A DNA stretch of 64,000 nt, taken from assembly GCF_013396335.1 (NCBI RefSeq), contig NZ_JABWSY010000019.1:62001-126000 (forward strand), read 5' to 3'. Origin of the DNA: Bacillus sp. EB106-08-02-XG196 (GTDB taxonomy: Bacteria > Bacillota > Bacilli > Bacillales > Cytobacillaceae). The notes below the pieces were generated by a model. It was not told the origin of the DNA. It saw only the letters and a program-made list of their open reading frames with translations, and made no database searches. The translations under genes and the position numbers were made by a program. Position 1 is the first letter of the stretch, and the number at the start of each line of letters is the position of its first letter. Positions 25,585 through 34,445 of this stretch are shown in pieces.

Positions 25585-27822
25585 TCAGTCAAACGGGACA
25601 TCTTCTGCAACTTCTTCAGATAACTCACTATTTTCATCAACTTCCTTGTTTTCTTCTTCTAACTTTAAGGTTTCTTCTGGGGTTTTTAAATCAACAATTA
25701 AAAAATCTCCCTTGCGTAAAAGCGCACCCTCTTTGAAATTTTGCTTAACCACATAACCGCTGCCTGTAGAATTTAGTTTAACTCCAGTCAGTTTTGCAAC
25801 CTTCATCACGTCCCTGAGTGACCACCCTGTAAAATCCGGTGCATTCAACTCTCCATCAGTTTGAAGGATAATCTTCTCCCCTTCGAGAATATTTGTGCCA
25901 GCAGCTGGAAGCTGTCCCGTTACTTTTGTACCTTTTCCTAAAACAACTGCCTTAAGTTCCTGTTCCTCAAGTTTTTTTATTGTTTCTGTAACAGCTTCAC
26001 CCTCGAAATCATCTAATTTCGAAGTAGAGGCTTTTTCTTGTTGTGAAGGTTGAATATTCAAGTAGTGTAAACTGTTTTTCATTACAGGATTAAAAACCAT
26101 TGAAACTGGAATAGAACCCAGGGAATAGTGCTCTATTTCCGGTTGTTGAACAGCAACATATACAACTAATTTCGGATTATCAGCAGGAGCCATGCCTAAA
26201 AATGAAAAAATATAATCTTCTTGTCCCCCTAAATAACCGCCCTTAGGATCAGGAATACTTGCTGTTCCTGTTTTTCCTGCTACACTATAGCCATCAATCT
26301 GATATCGATTCCCCGTACCCGTTTCTTCATTTGTTACTACTGTTTCAAGAATATCAAGTACTTCCTTTGCGGTTTCAGCAGAAATTGGTGTTTCAACAAC
26401 TTCAGGCGCATTATCACGAATGATCTCTCCTGTGTCGTGATTAACGACTTTGTCCACCACATGAGGCTTCATCATCTTCCCCATATTTGCAATCGCTGTT
26501 GCCGCCTGGATTTGCTGGATTGGCGTAATCGCTGTCCCTTGTCCATATGCAGTGGTTGCTTTTTCAATTGGCCAGGTAAATTGAATTTTTCCAGACGTTT
26601 CATTTGGAAGGTCGATACCGGTTGGGCGATCCAATCCAAATTTAGTTAAGTACTCACGAAATTTTTCAAAACCTAATTTTTCATTTGCCAGCTTTGCAAA
26701 AGCAACATTCGATGAGCGCTGTACACCTTCAAGGTAGGAAATAGTTCCCCATCCAGATCTATTATGGTCATGTATCGCCTTATCTTTTGATGTTACTCGA
26801 TAAGAACCGGACTGGAATAATTCATTGGGATCAAATTTTTTTTCTTCAATAGCCGCAGCAAGCGTGAAAATCTTCATTGTTGAACCTGGTTCAAAAGAAG
26901 TTTCGACGGCTTCATTATGCCAGCTATTTTCAATCCCTTCCTTCGTTTTAGGATGGAAGGAAGGTCTTTGTCCCATCGCTAAGATTTCACCTGTTTTTGG
27001 ATCTGCTACAATAGCGATGATTTTCTTTGGATTATATTCCTCTACTACTTTATTCATAGCATCTTCTAAGAATGTTTGAATCTTCTTGTCAATCGTTAAG
27101 TAGACATCATTTCCGTTCTCGGCAGGGGTAACCTTCTGTTCACCGTTTGGAAGCAAGTATCCCCATAAATCACTTTCGTAATTGATTTCCCCATCCTTGC
27201 CCGTTAACTCTTTGTTTAATGACTGTTCAATCCCCATTTTCCCGACGTAATTGTAGGTTCCATCCTTTTCGTCAATTCTGTCAGCGTAACCAACTAGATG
27301 AGAAGCAAAAATTCCATTTGGATAAAACCTTTTTGAGTCGCGTTTAAAAGTAATCCCTGGAAGTTTTAGAGCTTCAATTTCTGTTTTTGTTTGGTGAGAA
27401 ATGTCTCTTCCCGCTTTTCCAAATTCAACCTGAAACTGATCTTTAGTCAAGCTACTATAAATCTTTGATTCTTCCATATCAATAAACTTTGATAATTCCC
27501 TGGCTGTTTTTTCCGGATCCGTAACATGGTTAGGCTTTTTTGGATTCGTGGTCATCTTTTTATCTAAAATGGCAATCAGCGTATATGAAGTGGTATCCTC
27601 AGCGATAACTTCCCCTTTTTGGTCATAAATCACGCCTCTAACACCATCCAAATTTCCTGTTCTGCTGTATTTTTGCTGGGCTTTTGCTGCAAGCGGCTGG
27701 GAACCGACCTCCCCAGTAAATTGAATGGAAAAGTACCTAAAGAGCAATATAAAAAAGAGCAGGCCGAATACTACAAACAATCCGGCTGCTCCGAAATTCA
27801 TATATGGCTGTTTCTTGTTCAT
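25585..27822 (-). CDS. pbpB: Division transpeptidase PBP 2B
   Basis: Class B PBP of 745 residues that crosslinks septal peptidoglycan with FtsW. It has an N-terminal membrane helix (AAGLFVVFGLLFFILLF), a pedestal region, and transpeptidase motifs SxxK (STMK in FEPGSTMKIF), SxN (SSN in VQRSSNVAF) and KTG (AGKTGTAS). Two C-terminal PASTA domains follow near residues 600-715. The C-terminal tail is acidic (EEVAEDVPFD). It is about 30 residues longer than B. subtilis PBP2B. Its ATG overlaps the ftsL stop codon (ATGA). Confidence 0.96.
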   Translation of the reverse strand: MNKKQPYMNFGAAGLFVVFGLLFFILLFRYFSIQFTGEVGSQPLAAKAQQKYSRTGNLDGVRGVIYDQKGEVIAEDTTSYTLIAILDKKMTTNPKKPNHVTDPEKTARELSKFIDMEESKIYSSLTKDQFQVEFGKAGRDISHQTKTEIEALKLPGITFKRDSKRFYPNGIFASHLVGYADRIDEKDGTYNYVGKMGIEQSLNKELTGKDGEINYESDLWGYLLPNGEQKVTPAENGNDVYLTIDKKIQTFLEDAMNKVVEEYNPKKIIAIVADPKTGEILAMGQRPSFHPKTKEGIENSWHNEAVETSFEPGSTMKIFTLAAAIEEKKFDPNELFQSGSYRVTSKDKAIHDHNRSGWGTISYLEGVQRSSNVAFAKLANEKLGFEKFREYLTKFGLDRPTGIDLPNETSGKIQFTWPIEKATTAYGQGTAITPIQQIQAATAIANMGKMMKPHVVDKVVNHDTGEIIRDNAPEVVETPISAETAKEVLDILETVVTNEETGTGNRYQIDGYSVAGKTGTASIPDPKGGYLGGQEDYIFSFLGMAPADNPKLVVYVAVQQPEIEHYSLGSIPVSMVFNPVMKNSLHYLNIQPSQQEKASTSKLDDFEGEAVTETIKKLEEQELKAVVLGKGTKVTGQLPAAGTNILEGEKIILQTDGELNAPDFTGWSLRDVMKVAKLTGVKLNSTGSGYVVKQNFKEGALLRKGDFLIVDLKTPEETLKLEEENKEVDENSELSEEVAEDVPFD

Positions 27823-28184
27823 TTTTCGTGCACAACCTTGACGTTATTTTCGTTTTTTATAAGCCCCATTTGTGTCGCCTTTTCATAAATTCGTTCGTAT
27901 GAACTAAGTTCACTTACTTGTAACTCAAGGTCGCTGTTTACCTTTTTAAGTTCATTAATCGAGGTTTGAACCCCCTGAATATCCTTATTTACCTGGTAAA
28001 TTTCTGCTTGATTCGAGATGAGGTTGACGGCACCAAAACAAACCAGCCCTGTAAATACAATTCCGATTATTTTCTCCCCAGGTGTTAGCCAGTGCTTTTT
28101 TGTTTTTACAATAGTACGTTCCTGAACCTGTACTGTCCGTTCTACTTGCTGCTGTTGCTGAAATTTCCTGGCAAGACTACTCAT
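27819..28184 (-). CDS. ftsL: Cell division protein FtsL
   Basis: Bitopic divisome protein of 121 residues. A basic cytoplasmic N terminus rich in Gln (KFQQQQQVERTVQVQERT) is followed by one membrane helix (about 37-58) and an extracytoplasmic coiled coil (NSDLELQVSELSSYERIYEKA). It forms a complex with DivIB and DivIC that activates septal synthesis. It lies between rsmH and pbpB and overlaps pbpB by 4 bases. The ATG follows GGAGGGG. Confidence 0.95.
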   Translation of the reverse strand: MSSLARKFQQQQQVERTVQVQERTIVKTKKHWLTPGEKIIGIVFTGLVCFGAVNLISNQAEIYQVNKDIQGVQTSINELKKVNSDLELQVSELSSYERIYEKATQMGLIKNENNVKVVHEK

Positions 28185-28207
28185 TCTTTCCCCTCCACAT
28201 AATTTTT

Positions 28208-29140
28208 TTATAATTTTTCCGCAATACGAAGCTTTGCAGATCTGGCACGGTTATTATGTTCTAATTCTTCTTCTGATGGAAGAATCGGCTTTCTAGTAAT
28301 TAACTTCATAATAGGTTTGAATTCCTCGGGAATCACAGGTAAGCCATGTGGTAAATCTGGAATTTCACTTGCTTTCTTAAAAGCGGCCTTACAAATCCGA
28401 TCTTCTAATGAGTGAAAGGTAATTACACTTATCCTTCCTCCTGGATTAAGAATATTAATTGCTTTTTGCAAAGATTTCTCGAAAACAGCCAATTCATCAT
28501 TGACGGCGATTCTCACTGCCTGAAAAATCCTCTTAGCTGGATGTCCGCCCTTCCTTCTTGCAGGAGCAGGAATCCCTTCCTTAATCAGGTCAACCAACTC
28601 AAACGTAGTTTCAATTGGCTGATTCTCTCTTCTAGCCTCTATTTTTCGGGCAATTTGCTTAGAGAATTTCTCTTCTCCATAGCGAAAAAAGATCCTAACC
28701 AAATCCTCGTAAGACCAATGATTAATGACATCATAGGCTGAAATTTGCGCTTCATTATCCATTCTCATGTCCAGCGGTGCATCATGATGATAACTGAAGC
28801 CTCTTTCTGGAGTATCTAATTGAGGAGAGGACACACCAAGGTCATATAAAACCCCGTCAACTTTTTCAATCCCTAGCTTTTCAAGTTCTTCCTTTAGGTA
28901 TAAGAAATTGCTTTTGATTATTGTTAGTTGCTCACCGTAGAGTGACAATTTCTCTTTTGCATGTGCAATAGCTATTTCGTCTTGATCGAAGGCAAACAAT
29001 TTTCCGTTATTAGTAAGTTTTGAAAGTATCTGGGAACTGTGGCCGGCTCCACCTAAAGTACAATCAACATAAATGCCGTTTGGTTTAATATTCAATCCAT
29101 TGACAGCTTCATCTAGTAACACAGTTGTATGTTCAAACAT
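28208..29140 (-). CDS. rsmH: 16S rRNA (cytosine-1402-N4) methyltransferase RsmH (MraW)
   Basis: SAM-dependent methyltransferase of 310 residues that modifies C1402 of 16S rRNA. The SAM-binding motif DCTLGGAGHSSQIL is near residue 30, and the family segments GVLYDLGVSSPQLD, FSYHHDAPLDMRMD and GRISVITFHSLEDRI are present. The start at 29140 (MFEHTTVLLDEAV) matches homologs; AAGGTGA lies upstream, and the tandem ATG at 29143 is equally possible. It follows mraZ and precedes ftsL. Confidence 0.97.
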   Translation of the reverse strand: MFEHTTVLLDEAVNGLNIKPNGIYVDCTLGGAGHSSQILSKLTNNGKLFAFDQDEIAIAHAKEKLSLYGEQLTIIKSNFLYLKEELEKLGIEKVDGVLYDLGVSSPQLDTPERGFSYHHDAPLDMRMDNEAQISAYDVINHWSYEDLVRIFFRYGEEKFSKQIARKIEARRENQPIETTFELVDLIKEGIPAPARRKGGHPAKRIFQAVRIAVNDELAVFEKSLQKAINILNPGGRISVITFHSLEDRICKAAFKKASEIPDLPHGLPVIPEEFKPIMKLITRKPILPSEEELEHNNRARSAKLRIAEKL

Positions 29141-29200
29141 CATTATCACCTTTTCCAATCGAACGATATAAAACGGAGCTATAATAGAATAACTTGTCCA

Positions 29201-29632
29201 TTATATATCAAAACCAATCATATTTTCTGCAATTTCGGCAAAAGAATCTTCGGACTGCGAGAAATAGTCTTCCCAAATCTGTTTGCTCCAAATTTCGATT
29301 CGATTGGAAACTCCTAAAACTACACATTCTTTTTCTAATTTTGCATACTGAAGCAATGGTGCAGGAATGTTAATTCTTCCTTGTTTATCTAGTTCACTTT
29401 CGGTAGCACCAGAAAAGAAGAATCGGGTAAATGCACGGGCATCTTTTTTCGTCAGTGGCAGGCCTTTAAGTTTTTCTTCAATCAATGCCCACTCTGATAA
29501 TGGGTAACCAAATAAACATTGATCCAAACCGCGGGTGATGATAAACATCTCTCCAAGGTCTTCGCGGAATTTGGATGGCACAATCATACGGCCTTTAATA
29601 TCAATGCTATGATGGTATTCACCCATAAACAT
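29201..29632 (-). CDS. mraZ: Transcriptional regulator MraZ
   Basis: DNA-binding protein of 143 residues, the same length as in B. subtilis, with two AbrB-like MraZ domains. Each carries the DxxxR element (DIKGRMIVPSKFRED and DKQGRINIPAPLLQ). MraZ forms rings and controls its own operon; in B. subtilis it is reported to repress the mra/dcw genes. It is the first gene of the cluster. The ATG at 29632 has GGGGGT about 8 bases upstream. Its expected binding repeats are present 30-60 bases upstream. Confidence 0.96.
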   Translation of the reverse strand: MFMGEYHHSIDIKGRMIVPSKFREDLGEMFIITRGLDQCLFGYPLSEWALIEEKLKGLPLTKKDARAFTRFFFSGATESELDKQGRINIPAPLLQYAKLEKECVVLGVSNRIEIWSKQIWEDYFSQSEDSFAEIAENMIGFDI

Positions 29633-29661
29633 ACCCGGTACCCCCACTTTCTATATAAAAT

Positions 29662-29690
29662 GTACCACATTCCCCCACTTTCCTCCACTT
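29662..29690 (-). promoter_or_regulatory. MraZ-box-like direct repeats upstream of mraZ
   Basis: Three minus-strand repeats with 10-bp period: AAGTGGAGG (29682-29690), AAAGTGGGGG (29672-29681) and AATGTGGTAC (29662-29671). This matches the known MraZ operator pattern of AAAGTGG units separated by 3 bases. A fourth AAAGTGGGGG copy lies at 29641-29650 next to the ribosome binding site. A TATATA-type -10 is at 29652-29657, so the repeats cover the -35 region. Confidence 0.7.
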
Positions 29691-29749
29691 ATTTTTTAAT
29701 AATTCTTGCTTACTAGCTTAAATCCTTTTTTATCCTGTAAATTTTTTCA

Positions 29750-29783
29750 AAAAAAAAGAAACTTCACAGGGAGTGAAGTTTCA
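29750..29783 (-). terminator. Intrinsic terminator of bshC
   Basis: Perfect 10-bp stem GAAACTTCAC/GTGAAGTTTC (29758-29767 and 29773-29782) followed on the minus strand by a run of nine T. It directly follows the bshC stop codon and isolates the mraZ promoter from upstream transcription. Confidence 0.9.
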
Positions 29784-31418
29784 CTAAAGTTTAATTACCT
29801 TATGCCGACCATTAAATTCGAATTCAAGTTCCATTAATTCTTTAATAAAATTAGTTCCATACTGATTTAAATAATAGAATATATTCCACACTCGCTCTTG
29901 AGGGAAACCATCCGGACGCAAGGATAAATCAATACGGTTAAACTTACTAAGAATCACATCAAACTTTGACTTTACTGATTCTTCCAGCTTTGTTTCCATG
30001 AATCCGATTTGCTTTAATAGATAGTTTTCATTTTTCTTTAATAACGGCAGCAGACTCTTGTCAAGCTCATTTGTTTTCGCTTCAATCAGCTCATACTGCT
30101 TTAAAACTCGAGATTTTAGTGAAGAGAATAGTTCAGATACTTCTTTATCCTTTATGGACTCAAGATATCGATCTCTTTCTTCGACACTACCCCTGCTTAA
30201 AACCTCGGTTAGTTCTAATTGCAGCTCATTTAAATCACTTTCAATGGCTCTTTCCAACAAGGTAATGTTTAATCTTGGAACAATAGGCGGCATTTTTATA
30301 TTAAAATGCTCAAAAACAAGCTTTAATTCAGCCCAATAAGAAATTTCACCCGGTCCAGCAATAAAAGCTAGTGTCGGAAATAGCCACTCTTGCATTAGGG
30401 GTCGTGTCACCACATTATTACTAAGTTTTGCAGGATCTTGGCAGGCAATTTCCATTAATTCATCTTTCGAAAAGGAAACTGCACCACTTTTCCCCTCAAA
30501 ATGATTACTATCTAGATCAAATTCCAGTAAAATACGTTCATTTGATTTTGGATGGCAGTAAAAGATATTCGCTGCTTTTTCAGTTGAATCAATTGTGATA
30601 GGAAACCCATTTTTGCCGATTACACTTTGCTGCTCAAGTAAATTATTTGTAACTTCCCTATGGTGTTCAATTTGTTTAGAGAAGTTTTCTTTTTGTAAGA
30701 GACGGAAATTACTGTCACCTGAATCCACGATTAATAAGCCATAATCTTTAAAAAGTTCCATAACAATATTGGCAAAAAAGTCAACAAATGTAGTTGATTT
30801 CAATAACGCTTCTTCAGCAAAACGAATTAATTGTTTTGTATGGTTCGTTTCCCCAAAATTTTCAATAAGATTATTTACCCATTCCCTGCAAATTTCTTTA
30901 TTCAGGTTAATATCCGAGACCATCTTCTTTTGTTTAACCTTTTCTGGGTAAGACCATTTGTCTACTCTTTGCTCTACCGGCATAAACAGATGATTAACTT
31001 CATGAAAATCATGGTCCTCTCCTGCAATCCAGAATACAGGCACAACGGGAATTCCAAGCTGTCTCTCTTTTTCCTCAGCCAATTTAATAATTGAAATGAT
31101 TTTATGTATGGAATAAAGAGGTCCAGTAAGTATTCCTGCTTGTTGACCGCCAATGACAACTACACTATTCAATTGTTTTAGTTTTGCAAGCGAGTTATTT
31201 ACTGCCTCTGATGTTGGAAAACGCTCCATGAATTTCTCAATGTGATCAGCTACTTCTTCACGCGGAAAGCTTCGATTACTTAATTCATCCAATCTTTTCT
31301 GATCTTCGCCAAAGTCATTAAACCGATAATGAAAAAAAGACAAAATATCAGGAGATTGCTCTAGATAATTAGAAGCAAATCGGTTAGTTGCTGATAATGA
31401 GAGATCTAAAATCTCCAT
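29784..31418 (-). CDS. bshC: Bacillithiol biosynthesis protein BshC
   Basis: Protein of 544 residues that carries out the last step of bacillithiol synthesis, putatively adding cysteine to GlcN-malate. The N-terminal Rossmann-like core contains VVIGGQQAGILTGPLYSIHKI and VFWIAGEDHDFHEVNH, both family hallmarks. A long coiled coil occupies about residues 380-460, as in the solved B. subtilis structure. Length matches the family (about 539). It is the usual gene directly upstream of mraZ in Bacillus. Confidence 0.95.
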   Translation of the reverse strand: MEILDLSLSATNRFASNYLEQSPDILSFFHYRFNDFGEDQKRLDELSNRSFPREEVADHIEKFMERFPTSEAVNNSLAKLKQLNSVVVIGGQQAGILTGPLYSIHKIISIIKLAEEKERQLGIPVVPVFWIAGEDHDFHEVNHLFMPVEQRVDKWSYPEKVKQKKMVSDINLNKEICREWVNNLIENFGETNHTKQLIRFAEEALLKSTTFVDFFANIVMELFKDYGLLIVDSGDSNFRLLQKENFSKQIEHHREVTNNLLEQQSVIGKNGFPITIDSTEKAANIFYCHPKSNERILLEFDLDSNHFEGKSGAVSFSKDELMEIACQDPAKLSNNVVTRPLMQEWLFPTLAFIAGPGEISYWAELKLVFEHFNIKMPPIVPRLNITLLERAIESDLNELQLELTEVLSRGSVEERDRYLESIKDKEVSELFSSLKSRVLKQYELIEAKTNELDKSLLPLLKKNENYLLKQIGFMETKLEESVKSKFDVILSKFNRIDLSLRPDGFPQERVWNIFYYLNQYGTNFIKELMELEFEFNGRHKVIKL

Positions 31419-31497
31419 TTAAGTACTTCCTTTCTAATCAACCGTATTCATTCCATATGAGTATAACATCATCTATCCTAATTAAAAAAATCTTTGC

Positions 31498-31890
31498 TTA
31501 GGAAAATGTAAAAGTTACCGCACTCCGCAATATACCGAATAAAGTTAGGGTTATATAAGCTAAAAAGAAGATTAGAAAATTAAATCTCCAATAGCCTTTA
31601 AACACCTTCGTAAAGATAATTTCGCCCTTTATTCTCCAATGTATTACCACAAAAACCATTGCAATAATAATTAATAATAGCAGGATCAACCAGAAAAATG
31701 ATTTTCCCCAGATGGTTATTAATAAAAAATGAACGGCCAAGATAAATAAAATGTTTGAGTAGTCCAAGGCTTTATGAAAAGACTTTCGAGCGTTTTTAGT
31801 AATTAGCTTATTTAATACAAAAATGATGAAAAACCCGAGTAGAGGTGCTGTTAAGAAAATAGTGATGATTGATGAAATAAATGAATTCAA
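31498..31890 (-). CDS. DUF3397 membrane protein
   Basis: Hydrophobic protein of 130 residues with four predicted membrane helices and a family resemblance to DUF3397, which accompanies panE and bshC in many Bacillaceae. No function is known. The start is TTG at 31890, overlapping the panE stop codon (TTGA), with GGGAGG 7 bases upstream. This tight overlap suggests it is co-translated with panE. Confidence 0.8.
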   Translation of the reverse strand: MNSFISSIITIFLTAPLLGFFIIFVLNKLITKNARKSFHKALDYSNILFILAVHFLLITIWGKSFFWLILLLLIIIAMVFVVIHWRIKGEIIFTKVFKGYWRFNFLIFFLAYITLTLFGILRSAVTFTFS

Positions 31891-32795
31891 TTAACTCCCT
31901 CCCTAGCCTTTTCTTTCCCTTTTAATAAATAATAGTAATTCTCAATATTTATTGCCTTCTTTTGTTGTTTATTTGCTTCATCTAACAAAAAACCAAGAAT
32001 CGCGTCTACCTCAGTCCTTCTTCCTGCCTCCAAATCTTTTAGCATAGAGGACTGATTATCACCTGTTTTTTTACATATTCTAATCATATCTCTAAACTTC
32101 CTAATAGGATCTTCTAAGTTTAAAATAAAGGCAATTTCAAGAAATAGTTTTTTCACGGCAGCAAAATAAAAAGTGTTTGTAATTAATTCCCCGTTTTTGA
32201 CTTGAAGAATTGCCGTTAGAGGATTAATTACTGCATTAGCAATTAATTTATTTACCATCATTTGATAATAATTGTCTTTGATTGTAATAGGAAAATGTAT
32301 AGGTGCGCATGCCTCCGCAAGCTCCATTAGAATTTCAGATTTACCTTTATATAGAGCTGCATTAACAGCTCCTCCACCATTGTGACGTACCGTATTTGAA
32401 TTCACCTTACTTGCTCCGTGCTCAACGGACCCAACAAGAATGGCAGCGGCATCGATTTTTTCAATTAATTTTAAATGACCCATACCGTTTTGTAAAAATA
32501 ATAGATTTTGTGGGCTGCAATCGAATTTAGTTAAATGGTCAATTATCGAATGAAGTTGATATTGTTTCACAGCAATAATCGTTAATTCTTCAGTACCCTT
32601 CCACTTTGAAATTGGAAAAGCCTTAACGTGGACCCGACTTTGAATTCTGCCATTTTGAAGGATTACTCCCTTTTGATTGATGACTTCAGCTTGTTCGCTC
32701 GTCCTAGTATAAAGTGTTACAGAAAAAGCCTTAGCCAAGTATGACGCGAATAATAATCCTATCGAACCAGCACCAACAATGCCAATATTATTCAT
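31887..32795 (-). CDS. panE: 2-dehydropantoate 2-reductase (ketopantoate reductase)
   Basis: NADPH-dependent enzyme of 302 residues in the pantothenate/coenzyme A pathway, orthologous by position to B. subtilis YlbQ. The nucleotide-binding motif GIVGAGSIGLLFASYLA is at the N terminus. Catalytic residues are expected in KLIANAVINPLTAILQVKNGEL (Lys and Asn) and in the MLKDLEAGRRTEVDAI segment. The ATG at 32795 is preceded by GGGTGG; the frame also offers a GTG at 32804. The end overlaps the DUF3397 gene. Confidence 0.9.
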   Translation of the reverse strand: MNNIGIVGAGSIGLLFASYLAKAFSVTLYTRTSEQAEVINQKGVILQNGRIQSRVHVKAFPISKWKGTEELTIIAVKQYQLHSIIDHLTKFDCSPQNLLFLQNGMGHLKLIEKIDAAAILVGSVEHGASKVNSNTVRHNGGGAVNAALYKGKSEILMELAEACAPIHFPITIKDNYYQMMVNKLIANAVINPLTAILQVKNGELITNTFYFAAVKKLFLEIAFILNLEDPIRKFRDMIRICKKTGDNQSSMLKDLEAGRRTEVDAILGFLLDEANKQQKKAINIENYYYLLKGKEKAREGVN

Positions 32796-32827
32796 GATAT
32801 CCACCCATTTTTATCTATTTTACTAAT

Positions 32828-32836
32828 ATTTTAGCA
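32828..32836 (-). promoter_or_regulatory. Extended -10 promoter candidate of panE
   Basis: Minus-strand TGCTAAAAT is an extended -10 element (TGn-TAAAAT) about 30 bases upstream of the panE start. A weak -35-like GGACAG lies roughly 17 bases further upstream. Confidence 0.45.
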
Positions 32837-32865
32837 GATACTAGTTTGTAAGTCTGTCCTAAAAA

Positions 32866-32900
32866 AAGAAAAAAACCCATTTCGATCAGATCGAAACGGG
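32866..32900 (-). terminator. Intrinsic terminator upstream of panE
   Basis: Stem CCCGTTTCGA/TCGAAATGGG with loop TCTGA on the minus strand, followed by TTTTTTTC (32869-32876). No minus-strand gene lies just upstream; the neighbour ylbP is on the plus strand. It may shield panE, or end a short transcript from the 32901-33110 region. Confidence 0.75.
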
Positions 32901-32942
32901 ACTTTTAGATTATTATTAACATCGTTTTAATACCGCAAATTC

Positions 32943-32956
32943 AGAAAACGCTTTCC
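32943..32956. promoter_or_regulatory. cre-like (CcpA) site
   Basis: GGAAAGCGTTTTCT on the minus strand matches 12 of 14 positions of the cre consensus TGWAANCGNTNWCA. It lies in the divergent panE-ylbP gap, about 60 bases upstream of a TATAAT at 32997-33002 that could serve ylbP. Which gene it might control is unclear. Confidence 0.35.
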
Positions 32957-33110
32957 TTCAATCAAATTATTTAAAGAATTTTTCGTGTATTTGTTATATA
33001 ATAAATATAATTCATTTTGAATAATCTTATCATTAATCCCATTTCATATTATTCAGCAATAAATGAATATATACAGTTCTTATGCAAACCAATTCTTAGG
33101 GGGCTAAATT

Positions 33111-33587
33111 ATGGTAATGAAGGTTGAAAAATTAAAAGTAAATTTTAAAACACTAGAGGAATTTAAAAAATTTAAAGAATATGGAATCCAAGAGCTTTCT
33201 ATGCTCGAGGATTTAGAAGCAAATATGGTTGATAATGATAGCGACTCTCCTTTTTACGGGATCTATTTCGGAGACAAACTAGTAGCCCGTATGAGTCTAT
33301 ATCAAATTAATGCGAAGTTTGATCGTTATTTCTATCCTCCACAAAATTATTTAGAACTATGGAAGCTTGAGGTTTTACCAGAATATCAAGGCAAGGGTTA
33401 TGGGAAGGAACTTGTAGAGTTTGCTAAAGGCTTGGGTCTCCCAATTAAAACAAACCCAAGAGTACAATCAAGAAACTTTTGGGAGCATATGAACTTTACA
33501 AACGTTGAATACGACATGGAGCGCGACAGAGGCGAAAACCCACTTGTATGGTATCCCGAAGGTGTTGAACCAGCTCATAACGAATAA
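33111..33587 (+). CDS. ylbP: GNAT N-acetyltransferase YlbP
   Basis: Predicted acetyltransferase of 158 residues. The acetyl-CoA-binding motif A is visible in LEVLPEYQGKGYGKELVEFAKG (residues about 85-106, including Q-x-x-G-x-G). The substrate is unknown. The family is conserved next to ylbO and ylbQ in Bacillus. It starts at ATG 33111 with AGGGGG 7 bases upstream. Its stop codon is followed at once by a copy of the dispersed palindromic repeat. Confidence 0.9.
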   Translation: MVMKVEKLKVNFKTLEEFKKFKEYGIQELSMLEDLEANMVDNDSDSPFYGIYFGDKLVARMSLYQINAKFDRYFYPPQNYLELWKLEVLPEYQGKGYGKELVEFAKGLGLPIKTNPRVQSRNFWEHMNFTNVEYDMERDRGENPLVWYPEGVEPAHNE

Positions 33588-33708
33588 AAGCGGAAGCGTC
33601 TTGCTCAGGGGCGACAGGCATAAGACGAGCCGGCGAGAAGGTTGGTCTTTACCTTCTTGACGGATTGGCTTATGACCCCGAGCCCCTTGGCGCTGCAGCT
33701 AGACAGAT
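33588..33708. repeat. Dispersed palindromic repeat, copy B
   Basis: About 120 bases immediately after the ylbP stop codon, in the opposite orientation to the copy at 18964-19138. Shared blocks, read as reverse complements, are AGCGGAAGCG, GGCGACAGGCATAAGACGAGCC, the GAGAAGGTT/ACCTTCTTG hairpin and GGATTGGCTTATGACCCCGAGC (given here in parts). The whole unit can fold into a long imperfect hairpin. No open frame of note. Confidence 0.8.
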
Positions 33709-33711
33709 AAA

Positions 33712-33739
33712 GAAAAGCGGACAAATTGTCCGCTTTTTG
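33712..33739. terminator. Bidirectional terminator between ylbP and ylbO
   Basis: Stem AGCGGACA/TGTCCGCT (33716-33723 and 33727-33734) with AAT loop, followed on the plus strand by TTTTTGCTATTTTT and on the minus strand by TTTTCTTT. It serves the two convergent genes. Confidence 0.85.
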
Positions 33740-34363
33740 CTATTTTTCAACTCTTTCGAGGTTTCCGTTCTTATCCATTTGAAATTTTACTTTTTGTTGT
33801 CTATCTTCTTCTTGCAAGACAACCATTTTTCGTGCTCTTTCCATAATTTCAATTAAAGAACGGTAGTCCTCCTCGATTGCTTTTAGGTTTTTTGATAATC
33901 TTTCATTTTCGGCTGCAAGCGAATAAGATTTCTTTTCAAGATCTTTAATTTTTTGAATAGACTTCTCTTTCGCCTCCTCGATGCTTGACGCAGCAGAAGC
34001 TTTCTTATGAAGGTCATCTAAGAAGTGCAGCACGGATTGGAATGTAACACTTTCACTCATGGATAAAGCAGGTGATGCCGCCTCTTCATTGGTTAACTCT
34101 TTTTGATAATCTTTTTCCGCAGACACGCCCTGTTTTTTTAATTCCTTCCGCTGTTTTTTTGCAAGTTCAATTCCTGATTTATATTGCTTCCTTACAAACG
34201 AATTCCAGCGGAAACCGCAAGCAGCGGATGTTCGAGACAGCTGTTTCCCCACTTCTTCAAATGCTTGGAGCTGTGTCCCGCCTTCTCGAATATGTCTTAA
34301 CACAACTTCAGCTAGCAATAAATCTTCATCTTGGGACCATGCATCTTGGCGAGTTGGTGACAT
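33740..34363 (-). CDS. ylbO: RsfA-family transcriptional regulator YlbO
   Basis: Protein of 207 residues with an N-terminal Myb/SANT-like DNA-binding domain (AWSQDEDLLLAEVVLRHI...FEEVGKQLSRTSAACGFRWNS, residues 8-60) and a long coiled coil in the C-terminal half (about 115-185). The family includes RsfA, which adjusts the sigma-F forespore regulon, and YlbO, a sigma-E-dependent paralog. Position beside ylbP supports the YlbO assignment. The ATG follows GGAGGG. Confidence 0.88.
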   Translation of the reverse strand: MSPTRQDAWSQDEDLLLAEVVLRHIREGGTQLQAFEEVGKQLSRTSAACGFRWNSFVRKQYKSGIELAKKQRKELKKQGVSAEKDYQKELTNEEAASPALSMSESVTFQSVLHFLDDLHKKASAASSIEEAKEKSIQKIKDLEKKSYSLAAENERLSKNLKAIEEDYRSLIEIMERARKMVVLQEEDRQQKVKFQMDKNGNLERVEK

Positions 34364-34445
34364 AAGTCAAATCCCTCCTAGTGTTTTTATTCATACATAT
34401 GCATCTACTAGAAAAGATAGACTGATTAACAGATTGTCTTTATTC

